From Miltoncostaea sp036826475 (GTDB taxonomy: Bacteria > Actinomycetota > Thermoleophilia > Miltoncostaeales > Miltoncostaeaceae), in assembly GCA_036826475.1 (NCBI GenBank), contig DAISWG010000062.1:1-20534 (forward strand): a stretch of DNA of 20,534 bases, written 5' to 3'. Shown piece by piece: positions 12,258 to 19,322 of this stretch. Numbering within the stretch: position 1 is the stretch's first letter; every line of letters starts with the position of its first letter. The notes under the pieces were generated by a model. It saw nothing but the letters and a program-made list of their open reading frames with translations, made no database searches and had not been told where the DNA came from. Both the position numbers and the translations under genes were made by a program.

Positions 12258-14117
12258 TCATCGGGTCCGCCTGATGCAGCGGGTCATCGTACGGACCCGC
12301 TCCGAGCGGTCAGCCTTCCGAGCCGCAGCGGTCGCGCAGCGCCGGGCCTTGGTGCCGACCTCCGCTTCGGACTCTGCGAACCCGGTCGGCACCAGCATCC
12401 GCTGCGGCACCCGCCCGACCCCGGCCGGCCGCAACAGGCTCGTGCGGGCGGTGGCGGTCTGGGTCGTGGTGCCCGCCGCCGGGAGCTCGCTGAGCACTGA
12501 GGCAGGGGTGACGAAGGTGTAGCCCAGCCCCTGGATGCCCTCGACGATCGTCTTCAGGTCGTTGATGCAGGGCACCTTCGGGCCCGAGGTGGGGCAGGCG
12601 TCCGCCAGGTAGGGGTGGTAGAAGAAGCTGGCGAACCCGTCGCGCACCACCAGGTTGCGGCGGGCGGTGTCGATGATCTGCTCGGGCATGCGTGCCGGGT
12701 GGGTGTTGTAGGCCTCCGGCTCGTAGTTGCCGAGGTTCTCGGGGATCACCCGCGTGCCGTTGATGTCGGTCACGCCGTACGGGAAGAACTGGCCGATCAT
12801 CCGGCTGTGGTTGATCGTGCCGCCGCTCAGCTGACCGGCGAAGTACAGGCCACGCTCGTACCGGCCGGCGAAGCCGAGCTCACGGACCGCGCGGTAGTCG
12901 GCGGCCGAGCCCGCGTAGTGCGGGAACTCGAAGATCGTCGGGACGGTCAGACCAGCCCGCTGGAACTCGGTCTTCGAGGAGTTCATCCGGTTCTTGGCCC
13001 AGGCGACCGAGTCCTCGGCGACGGGGCCGTCGTAGATGACCCGGTCCTGCGCGTCCACGTGGGCGCGGAAGAACTCGAAGTCGTTGCCGCTCTGGCCGTC
13101 GTAGGGGTTGGGGACGTTGGAGTACTGGTGCGTATAGCCGTGCATCAGGATGGTGCCGCCCTTGGACTGCATGTACTTCAGGGCCGACACGACCTGCGGG
13201 CGCTGCTGCAGGGTGACGGTGGTGTTGCGCCCGCCGTTCTCGACGCCGAGCGGGTCGCGGTACACCGGGTAGGTCGCGACGCTGAAGGGCACCTTGCGAC
13301 TCGCGAGGTAGTCGGCGATGCGCCTCAGCTGGGCGGGGTCGGCGTCGGGACCGACGTCCTCGATGCGGACCAGGGCCCGATGGCGGGTCGCGGTGGTCGG
13401 GGCGAGGGCGTCGAACATCAGGTCCGACAGGACCATGGTGCGGTCGTTCTCACCGACATAGGAGAACGGGATCTCGCCGATGTAGGTCAGCGAACCCGAG
13501 CGGGTGGCCCAGGGGATCGAGGTGCCATCGGACTTCTGGGCCGTGGAGAGGACGGTGGCCTTCGCCGGGTCCGACACGACCAGGTCCATGATCGGAGCGT
13601 TGTTCAGAACGCTGCGCTCCAGCTGGGTCCCCTTGTAGGTCACCCCGGTGAAGGGGCCGTTGTCGTAGGCCTTCCAGGTCCATCCGGTGCGCGACGCGAA
13701 CGTGGCGTCGCGGGCCGTCAGCTGCCAGATGTTGCTGGCCATCCAGATCACGGGCTTGGTCGAGGTGTTCACATCGTCGAGGAACGACGCCGGCAGCGGC
13801 TCGTCATAGGTGGAGCCGATGTAGATGGTGGCGTCATAGCGCCCCACGTCGCCCGCGACATAGGTGGAGACAGGCTTGGTGACGGCGCGGCCGAAGTGCC
13901 CGGAGAGGTTCGCGGCGTTCATCGCGTACAGCTCACCGAGCCAGCCCCACTGGCCGGTCGTGTCGTAGAGAACCAGCGTCCTGGCCTGTCCCGGCGCCGG
14001 CGCAGACCGCGCGTCGTCCGCGCGGAACCCGGCCAAGGCGAGCAGCGCCAGCAGCACTGCGAGGCCGGCGGCGACGAGATGCTTCGGGCGCACCGCGGAT
14101 CTGACGAGCGTACTCAC
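12258..14117 (-). CDS. DUF2334 polysaccharide-deacetylase-like protein, right copy
   Basis: 619 aa, the same length as the left copy. The GTG start at 14117 overlaps the stop of the preceding 85-aa gene as GTGA. Residues 13-31 (HLVAAGLAVLLALLALAGF) form the signal anchor. An N-terminal unrecognised domain (45-240) is followed by the DUF2334 domain with Asp254, His326, His330 and His501. Residues 20-594 appear identical to the left copy. Residues 1-19 and 595-619 differ but align without gaps: the tail here is ATAAARKADRSERVRTMTRC plus IRRTR, against VNVASRQSGRMARVRATAAC plus LAGSR. The last cysteine (614) is shared. Predicted to face outward and act on a polysaccharide, perhaps the product of the adjacent GT2 synthase. 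Why two catalytic cores are kept the same is unexplained. Confidence 0.85.
   Translation of the reverse strand: MSTLVRSAVRPKHLVAAGLAVLLALLALAGFRADDARSAPAPGQARTLVLYDTTGQWGWLGELYAMNAANLSGHFGRAVTKPVSTYVAGDVGRYDATIYIGSTYDEPLPASFLDDVNTSTKPVIWMASNIWQLTARDATFASRTGWTWKAYDNGPFTGVTYKGTQLERSVLNNAPIMDLVVSDPAKATVLSTAQKSDGTSIPWATRSGSLTYIGEIPFSYVGENDRTMVLSDLMFDALAPTTATRHRALVRIEDVGPDADPAQLRRIADYLASRKVPFSVATYPVYRDPLGVENGGRNTTVTLQQRPQVVSALKYMQSKGGTILMHGYTHQYSNVPNPYDGQSGNDFEFFRAHVDAQDRVIYDGPVAEDSVAWAKNRMNSSKTEFQRAGLTVPTIFEFPHYAGSAADYRAVRELGFAGRYERGLYFAGQLSGGTINHSRMIGQFFPYGVTDINGTRVIPENLGNYEPEAYNTHPARMPEQIIDTARRNLVVRDGFASFFYHPYLADACPTSGPKVPCINDLKTIVEGIQGLGYTFVTPASVLSELPAAGTTTQTATARTSLLRPAGVGRVPQRMLVPTGFAESEAEVGTKARRCATAAARKADRSERVRTMTRCIRRTR
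12335..14061 (-). repeat. 1727-bp direct repeat, right copy
   Basis: Partner of 8512-10238 in the same orientation, offset 3823. Recombination between the copies would remove the GT2 gene and the left 85-aa gene as a 3.8-kb circle and leave one hybrid DUF2334 gene. Confidence 0.93.
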
Positions 14118-14371
14118 GAACTGCCTCCCAACATTGCCATGGCCGGGTCGCTTCCTGGTCCGGTCCGGCGGAGCCGTCGTGCTGCGCTTCTGAACGACAG
14201 GAACGCACCCAGAAGGAGCACAGTGCCCAGGTACACGCCGGCGGTCCCAACGGTCACCCAGGCAACTGCCTCACCCGCCGGCCCGAGGACGTCCCCCGCC
14301 GGACCGAGTGACATCCCGGCGCCGGCGCTCAGCGTGCCGCAACCCAGAAGTGGATTCGTGATCCCAGACAC
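14114..14371 (-). CDS. 85-aa single-pass membrane protein, right module
   Basis: Paralogue of the 85-aa protein at 10291-10548, with the same length, start position and GTGA overlap into the DUF2334 gene. The GTG start at 14371 has GGAGG about 6 nt upstream. The N-terminus M-SGITNPLLGCGTLSAGAG then MSLGPAGDVLGPAG shares most positions with the left protein. One membrane helix follows (about 36-60, VTVGTAGVYLGTVLLLGAFL), then RSAARRLRR and a Gly/Ser end. Unlike the neighbouring DUF2334 genes, the two small genes are clearly diverged. That shows the module duplication is old even though the DUF2334 cores match. Function unknown. Confidence 0.75.
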   Translation of the reverse strand: MSGITNPLLGCGTLSAGAGMSLGPAGDVLGPAGEAVAWVTVGTAGVYLGTVLLLGAFLSFRSAARRLRRTGPGSDPAMAMLGGSS

Positions 14372-14610
14372 ACAACTCCTCCCACTTGATTTGGAGTGAT
14401 TGTGCGACCGGGTGCCAGCACCACGAATCTGCTGCAAGTACAGGGTTATTGCCGCCTGGACTCGCCCTGAACCCCCCCATTCGGGGGATTGACACTTACG
14501 CCCTTTTTACAAGAGTTGGCGATATGTCTCGACGGTTGCGATGGAACCGAATCCGCAACAGAGTGATACGTCCGCCGTGTGTCAATTTATGAGCTGTGCC
14601 TCACAGAACG
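14372..14610 (-). promoter_or_regulatory. AT-richer leader/promoter region of the right module
   Basis: This 239-nt gap has the lowest GC of the window and must hold the promoter and leader of the right module. TTGACA occurs on the minus strand (14580-14585), but no good TANNNT is found 16-18 nt downstream. An 8-bp inverted repeat ATTGACAC/GTGTCAAT lies at 14488-14495 and 14579-14586. A C5/G5 hairpin spans 14474-14487. There is no open reading frame of note and no riboswitch class I recognise. Confidence 0.45.
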
Positions 14611-14611
14611 A

Positions 14612-14637
14612 CGAAGGCCCCCGAGTGGGGGCCTTCG
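14612..14637 (-). terminator. Strong hairpin terminator after the 67-aa gene
   Basis: A perfect 11-bp stem (14612-14622 with 14627-14637) with a 4-nt loop, followed on the minus strand by TCGTTCTGTG. It lies 38 nt after the stop of the 67-aa gene and separates the protease cluster from the polysaccharide locus. Confidence 0.85.
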
Positions 14638-14674
14638 CGAGCTCGCTCGGCGCCGCCCGGGGGCGGCGCGGGGA

Positions 14675-14878
14675 TCAGGAGAACTTGCCGGGGACGCCGC
14701 CGCCCTTGACGGTGCTCAGGTCCTCGAGCCAGCCCTGGAGTCGGGCGTGGTCCTTGTCGTCGGCGTCGAGGGTGGCGAGGGCGGCGTTCACCTCGTCGGC
14801 GACCTCGTCGACGTTCGCCTTGTTGGCCGTCGACACGCGGTCGCGCAGCTTGCTCTTCACCTCACGCTCCAGCGGCAT
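14675..14878 (-). CDS. Hypothetical 67-aa helical protein
   Basis: I do not recognise it. ATG at 14878 with GGAGG 6 nt upstream. The 67 residues are highly charged and probably mostly helical (MPLEREVKSKLRDRVSTANK..., then a run of D/E/A-rich turns around DADDKDHARLQGWLEDL), ending GGGVPGKFS. There is no signal peptide, membrane segment or cysteine. It follows the second protease gene by 100 nt, in the same orientation, and has its own strong terminator. The clear ribosome site and terminator make it a real gene. Confidence 0.7.
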   Translation of the reverse strand: MPLEREVKSKLRDRVSTANKANVDEVADEVNAALATLDADDKDHARLQGWLEDLSTVKGGGVPGKFS

Positions 14879-14978
14879 CGGAATCCTCCCGGGTCGAGGG
14901 GGTGTCAGGTACGCCCGGGCGTGCCGGGGACGAGGGCATTCTGCGCGATGGACACGCCCCCGTCCAGACCGTTGACCG

Positions 14979-17084
14979 TCACTTCACGAGGACCGTCTTG
15001 GACTTCGTGACGGAGTTCCCGGCACGGTCCGCCAGGACGATCCGCAGGGTGTAGCGCCCACGGACGAGCTTCGCCGCGACCACCGTGCGCCGCTGGCCCG
15101 GGGTGATCCCCACCACGCGGGGGCGCTCCGCCCGTCCGCCGCGACGGGTCGCGGTGATCGTCGCCTGCAGCCGGCCCGACGATCCGGGGTCCTGCAGCGC
15201 GACCACCAGGCGCACCGTCCGCGGGCGCCGGTCGGGCCCCGCCCGCCGCGGGCGTGGGCGCAGGGGCTGGGCCTTCACGGACCGGACGATCAGCACCGGC
15301 CGCGTGTTGTCCACCTTCACCGACCAGTCGAGCCGCCCCGCGTTGCCCGGGTAGTCCCGCGCGACCGCCGACAGGGCGTGCCAGCCGTCCGGCAGGCGCC
15401 GCGTGTCGAGCGTGATCCCGCGCGGGTACGTCTGCGAGCGCCCCAGCACCGGCCTGCCGTCCACCGCGAGCGTCCACGACGAGACCCTCGTCCGCGACAG
15501 CGCCCGGAACCTCACCGCCACCCGCCCCCGCACCGACGCCAGGGCGGCGGGCGCCGGCGCCACCAGCCTCGGCGGGGTCGTCGTGACCCGGATCCGCCCC
15601 AGGCCGAACTGCGTGTCCGGGCCGGGGGCGCCCAGGTCGAGCGCCATCGCGTCGAGCGTCTGGCGGACCTCCCCCGCAGTCGGGGACTGCCCCGCCCGGC
15701 GGGCCGCCGCCAGCACCACGGCCGCGGCGCCCGCCGCGTTGGGTGCCGCGTTCGATGTCCCGCCGACCGCGCGGACCCCCGCGGGGCCCATGATCCGCGT
15801 GTCCGTCGGCGCCACGAGATCCGGCTTCAGCCGGCCGTCGTCCGTCGGCCCCTGCGACGAGTACGACTTGCGCGCGTTCCCGCGCCAGTCGACGGCGCCG
15901 ATGGCGATGGCCCCCGCCGCGTCGCCCGGCGTCGGGATGCTGCTCTCCGGCAGCCCGCCGATCGCCGCGAGCGGGATTTCCCGGGAGAACAGCGTCAGCT
16001 CCCCGGCGGGCGGCGGACCCGACTCGCGCACCACCCGCAGGCGGTACTCCGCCGCGGCCTGCGGCGCGAAGCCGGTGATGCGCTCGGCGGTGGGCAGCCC
16101 CGCCGACTGGCGGTCCTCCGATGCCGCGACGGGGGTCCAGCTGCCGTCCGCCTCCCGCTGCTCCAGCGACAGGTCCAGGTCGGTGGGCGGCCCGCCCGGG
16201 GGCGACGTCCACGACAGCGCGAACGTGATCGGCTGGCCCGGCGACCTCGGGAACGTCCAGTTGTCGCCGTTCGGCCAGTCCAGGTCGCCGTCGGCGTCGG
16301 CGTCGGCCCAGGTCCCGCTCCAGTGCAGCAGCGCGTAGTTGCCCGCCGAGTTGAACCACAGGATCCCGGCGGCCGCCGCCCGGTCGACCGCCTGCGCCGT
16401 CGGACCCGTGCCGTCGAACGGCCCCTCGATGAAGCTGTTCGAGTGGACGACGATGTCCGGCCGGCGCGCGATCAGCGCGTCGGTGGCGGCGATGAAGTCG
16501 GCTTCCGTGTGGTAGTTGACGAGGAGGTAGCGGGCCTTCGGCGCGTAGTCGAACACCGTCTGGGCGACGATCTCGCCGTGGTTGGTGCGGTTGCCGTAGG
16601 CGTTGCGGCCGGCCAGGCCGTTCGCCGCGTCGAACGACAGCGTCTCGAGCTGGTCCGTGGCCGGGATCTCCCCCAGCGCCTGCAGCCGCGCGAGGTTCTG
16701 GCCGAAGCCCAGGTCGAGCACCGCGATGGTGAGGCCCGCGCCGCCGTCGGCCACCTTGCCGAGGATGTCGGCGCCCTGGCGCTCCAGGCCCTGGCTGATC
16801 TGCACGTCGTCGCCGAACGCGGACGTCGACTCACGCGCCCCCGCGACCCCCGGCAGCCGCGCGAGCGCCGTGGCGCGGGACGGGGCCGCCACCACCTGGA
16901 ACCGGCGGCCGTCGCGCCGCTGCACGCGGAGCCCGCCCCGCTCGAGCCCCCGGGCGACCTGGGCGGCCTTCCCGGGCCGGGCGTCGACCGTGAGCGACGC
17001 CGGGGCGGGCGCGGCGGCGGCGTGGCCGGCGGCCAGCGCGGCGCCCAGGCCGGCGGCGGCCGCGGCGGCCGCGAGCCGCCTCAC
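14979..17084 (-). CDS. Secreted S8 (subtilisin-family) serine protease with Ig-like C-terminal region
   Basis: 701 aa. GTG at 17084 overlaps the stop of the upstream protease gene (GTGA). Residues 1-25 are an Ala-rich signal peptide. Residues 28-90 may form a small propeptide-like domain, not a clear I9. The triad is Asp124 (AVLDLGF), His169 (NRTNHGEI) and Ser444 (GGTSNAAPNAAG), with oxyanion Asn249 (NSAGNY). A beta-sandwich of about 100 residues is inserted between Asn249 and SIPTPGDA (382-389), preceded by an Asp-rich stretch DADADGDLD (261-269) that could bind calcium. After about 500 come one or two Ig-like beta domains and a basic C-terminus. An active extracellular protease is predicted. 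It is a paralogue of its upstream neighbour; substrate unknown. Confidence 0.92.
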   Translation of the reverse strand: MRRLAAAAAAAGLGAALAAGHAAAAPAPASLTVDARPGKAAQVARGLERGGLRVQRRDGRRFQVVAAPSRATALARLPGVAGARESTSAFGDDVQISQGLERQGADILGKVADGGAGLTIAVLDLGFGQNLARLQALGEIPATDQLETLSFDAANGLAGRNAYGNRTNHGEIVAQTVFDYAPKARYLLVNYHTEADFIAATDALIARRPDIVVHSNSFIEGPFDGTGPTAQAVDRAAAAGILWFNSAGNYALLHWSGTWADADADGDLDWPNGDNWTFPRSPGQPITFALSWTSPPGGPPTDLDLSLEQREADGSWTPVAASEDRQSAGLPTAERITGFAPQAAAEYRLRVVRESGPPPAGELTLFSREIPLAAIGGLPESSIPTPGDAAGAIAIGAVDWRGNARKSYSSQGPTDDGRLKPDLVAPTDTRIMGPAGVRAVGGTSNAAPNAAGAAAVVLAAARRAGQSPTAGEVRQTLDAMALDLGAPGPDTQFGLGRIRVTTTPPRLVAPAPAALASVRGRVAVRFRALSRTRVSSWTLAVDGRPVLGRSQTYPRGITLDTRRLPDGWHALSAVARDYPGNAGRLDWSVKVDNTRPVLIVRSVKAQPLRPRPRRAGPDRRPRTVRLVVALQDPGSSGRLQATITATRRGGRAERPRVVGITPGQRRTVVAAKLVRGRYTLRIVLADRAGNSVTKSKTVLVK

Positions 17085-18541
17085 CGGGCCCGGGCCACCG
17101 TGCGCGCGCGGACGGCCACGTTACCCGCCATGTCCTCCGCGATTGCCTGGAGCCTGCCCCGGGCGCCCGTGGGGAGGCGCACGCCGGCGACCGGCCGCCT
17201 CCAGGTCCCGAGGCGACGGCCGTTGAGCGTCACCTGCACCTGGCGGACTGTACCGGCGTCGATCGCGCGTACGCGCACCACGCGTTGCGGCCCCGGCCCC
17301 ACGCGCAGCGCGAGTCTCGGCGCCGCCGTGTCGAGCCGCGCCATCCCCGCCCCGTACACGGGGTCCGGGCCCTCGTCGCCCAGGTCGAGCGCGCCGGACA
17401 CCAGGACGCCGCGCAGCTCGGCCGGCCCCGCCGGCAGCCCCAGCGAGAGCCGCCGCTGGCGGAGCAGCACCGCGGCGCCCGCGACGTGGGCCGTCGCCGC
17501 CGAGGTGCCCGCCGTCCCCGGCCACTCCGGGTTGGACGTGACGTACGTGGGGCCAACCAGGTCGGGCTTGCCGGCGCCGGGGAGCCCCTGCGACGAGTAG
17601 GCCTCGATCGCGGTACCCGTCCACTTCACCGCACCCACCGTGAGGGCGCCGCGGGCGTCGCCCGGGGTGGGGATGCTGCCCACCGGGACGGCCGCGGTCC
17701 CGAAGCCGACGGTCTCGGAGAAGAGATCGAAGCTCTGGGGCGGGCCGGAGACCTGCGTCACCACCACCCGGTAGGTCCCGCCGTCGGCCATCGTCACCGG
17801 GGTCGTCGCGTTCAGCGGGCCGACGGGGGCGCTGCGCGCCACCTCCCGCCACCCGCCGGCGCCGTCGGCGCGCTCGATCGCCACCGTCCCCTGCGCGAGC
17901 GGCGACCCCCACGCCAGCGACAGCAGCAGCGGGGTGCCGGCGGCCGGCGCGATGTCCAGCGCGGCGCCGCCGGCGCCGGCGGTCCCGCGCCAGTGACGCT
18001 GCGCGTAGTTGCCCGCCGAGTTGACCCACAGCACGCCGGAGGCGGCGGCCGCGTCGACCGCCCGCGCGGCCGGGCCGGTGCCGTCGAAGGGCGGCGTCAG
18101 GAACGAGTTGGAGTGGCTCGCGACCGGGATCCCCTGCTGCGCGACCCACGCGGCGGCCTGGGCGAACTGCTCCTGGGTGCGATAGCCGACCAGCACCAGC
18201 CGCGCGTCGGGCGCGAGATCGTGGATGAGCTCGGCCATCCGGACCCCGTGCTGGGTGGGCAGGCCCAGCTCGGTCACCCCGCCCTCCGCGCCGCCCGGGT
18301 CGAAGAGCCGGACCTCCATGCGGTCGCGGGGCGGGAGCTCCCCCAGCTCGATGGACCGGTCGAGACCCGCGAAGCCCTGGTCGACCACCGCGACCGTCTG
18401 CCCCTGGCCCAGGACGCCGCGGCTCCACATGGCGTCGGCGCCCATGCGGACGCCCCCCTGCCCGATCACGGCGGCCCCCGCGGCGGGCGCCCACAGGCAC
18501 GCACCGAGGATGCCGGCCAGCGCTGCCCGGCGTTTCCTCAC
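17081..18541 (-). CDS. Secreted S8 (subtilisin-family) serine protease
   Basis: 486 aa from GTG at 18541, chosen because M-RKRRAALAGILGACLWAPA reads as a classic signal peptide. An in-frame GTG at 18613, overlapping the preceding small gene, would add 24 Arg-rich residues. Neither has a strong ribosome site. The triad is Asp54 (AVVDQGF), His98 (PTQHGVRM) and Ser347 (AGTSAATAHVAG), with oxyanion Asn178 (NSAGNY). A beta-sandwich insert (about 190-280) lies before SIPTPGDA. A short Ig-like C-terminal domain starts near 400. There is no recognisable inhibitor I9 prodomain. The gene runs by a 4-nt overlap into the second, larger protease, and the two share long motifs such as PFDGTGP and NSAGNY, so they arose by tandem duplication. 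Confidence 0.9.
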   Translation of the reverse strand: MRKRRAALAGILGACLWAPAAGAAVIGQGGVRMGADAMWSRGVLGQGQTVAVVDQGFAGLDRSIELGELPPRDRMEVRLFDPGGAEGGVTELGLPTQHGVRMAELIHDLAPDARLVLVGYRTQEQFAQAAAWVAQQGIPVASHSNSFLTPPFDGTGPAARAVDAAAASGVLWVNSAGNYAQRHWRGTAGAGGAALDIAPAAGTPLLLSLAWGSPLAQGTVAIERADGAGGWREVARSAPVGPLNATTPVTMADGGTYRVVVTQVSGPPQSFDLFSETVGFGTAAVPVGSIPTPGDARGALTVGAVKWTGTAIEAYSSQGLPGAGKPDLVGPTYVTSNPEWPGTAGTSAATAHVAGAAVLLRQRRLSLGLPAGPAELRGVLVSGALDLGDEGPDPVYGAGMARLDTAAPRLALRVGPGPQRVVRVRAIDAGTVRQVQVTLNGRRLGTWRRPVAGVRLPTGARGRLQAIAEDMAGNVAVRARTVARAR

Positions 18542-18609
18542 GGCGCGGCAGCGAATCAGACCCCGCCCGGGGAATCCTCCGCGCCCGGTCGGCCGCGCGC
18601 GGGCGGCCC

Positions 18610-18810
18610 TCACATCCGGCTGAACGCGTACCCCGCGAAGACGCCGACCGCCACGAGCACGCCGAGGCCGGCGCCGAGCAGCAGTCCGCCGAGGCCGCTG
18701 CCGCCGGCGAGGGCGCTGATGACCATCCCGACCGCCGCGAGCCCACCGACGAGACCGAGGCCGGCGATCAGGACGCTGCGATCGGCCTTCGCCTCGACAT
18801 CGTCATCCAT
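18610..18810 (-). CDS. 66-aa glycine-rich membrane protein
   Basis: I do not recognise the family. ATG at 18810 with a weak GGGAG about 9 nt upstream. A charged N-terminus (MDDDVEAKADRS) precedes two hydrophobic segments (about 13-34 and 41-62) rich in Gly, Ala, Leu and Val, ending FSRM. It is probably a two-helix membrane hairpin. It lies 78 nt after rplL beyond a hairpin and its stop abuts the protease reading frame, so it may lead the protease transcript. No function can be assigned. Confidence 0.65.
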   Translation of the reverse strand: MDDDVEAKADRSVLIAGLGLVGGLAAVGMVISALAGGSGLGGLLLGAGLGVLVAVGVFAGYAFSRM

Positions 18811-18840
18811 GGGCAGGGTTCTCCCACGGCGCCGACGCGC

Positions 18841-18877
18841 CGACCACCCGGGCTGGGGTCGTCCACCCGGGTGGTCG
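18841..18877 (-). terminator. Stem-loop after rplL
   Basis: A perfect 10-bp inverted repeat (18841-18850 with 18868-18877) with a 17-nt loop lies just after the rplL stop. There is no T-tract. It is a likely end of the rplA-rplJ-rplL transcript, or a partial terminator. Confidence 0.5.
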
Positions 18878-18888
18878 CGGTCGTCCGC

Positions 18889-19272
18889 CTACTTGACGGA
18901 GACGACCCCGCCGGCCTCCTCGAGCTGGGCCTTGACCTGGTCGGCCTCCTCCTTCGCGACGCCCTCCTTGACGTTGCTGGGGGCGTTGTCGACCAGCTCC
19001 TTGGCCTCCTTCAGGCCCAGGCCGGTGACCGCGCGGACCACCTTGATGACCTGGATCTTCTTGTCGCCGGCCGCGTCGAGGCTGACGGTGAAGCTGGTCT
19101 GCTCCTCCGCGGCTGCGCCGCCGTCGCCACCGCCGGCGGCGGGGGCGGCCGCGACGGCCACCGGAGCCGCCGCCGAGACGCCGAACGTCTCCTCGATCGC
19201 CTTGATCCGCTCCGAGAGCTCGAGCACGGAAATGCTCTTGAGCTCCTCGATCCACTCCTCGGTCGTCGCCAT
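18889..19272 (-). CDS. rplL: 50S ribosomal protein L7/L12
   Basis: Stalk protein that binds L10 as dimers and recruits translation GTPases; 127 aa, normal length. ATG at 19272 with GAGAGGA 5 nt upstream. Residues 1-35 (MATTEEWIEELKSISVLELS...) are the dimerisation domain. About 36-58 is an Ala/Gly-rich hinge. About 59-127 is the globular domain with KKIQVIKVVRAVTGLGLKEA and EEADQVKAQLEEAGGVVSVK. It follows rplJ by 50 nt, as in most bacteria, but rpoB does not come next. Confidence 0.99.
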   Translation of the reverse strand: MATTEEWIEELKSISVLELSERIKAIEETFGVSAAAPVAVAAAPAAGGGDGGAAAEEQTSFTVSLDAAGDKKIQVIKVVRAVTGLGLKEAKELVDNAPSNVKEGVAKEEADQVKAQLEEAGGVVSVK

Positions 19273-19322
19273 CTCAGTCCTCTCGTTTCGTGAAGTTCGT
19301 GACGTTCAGGGAAGGGGGTGGG

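Noticed and set aside
8512..14061. Insertion sequence or composite transposon formed by the direct repeats
   Set aside because: No transposase, terminal inverted repeats or target duplications; the repeat lies wholly inside coding sequence.
8792..14399. Paired plus-strand open frames (8792-10411 and 12615-14399) opposite the DUF2334 genes
   Set aside because: They match each other only because the underlying DNA is repeated; the residue composition is typical of antisense shadows.
14488..14586. Plus-strand promoter and small gene in the AT-rich gap
   Set aside because: TTGACA is present but there is no matching -10, no ribosome site and no credible reading frame.
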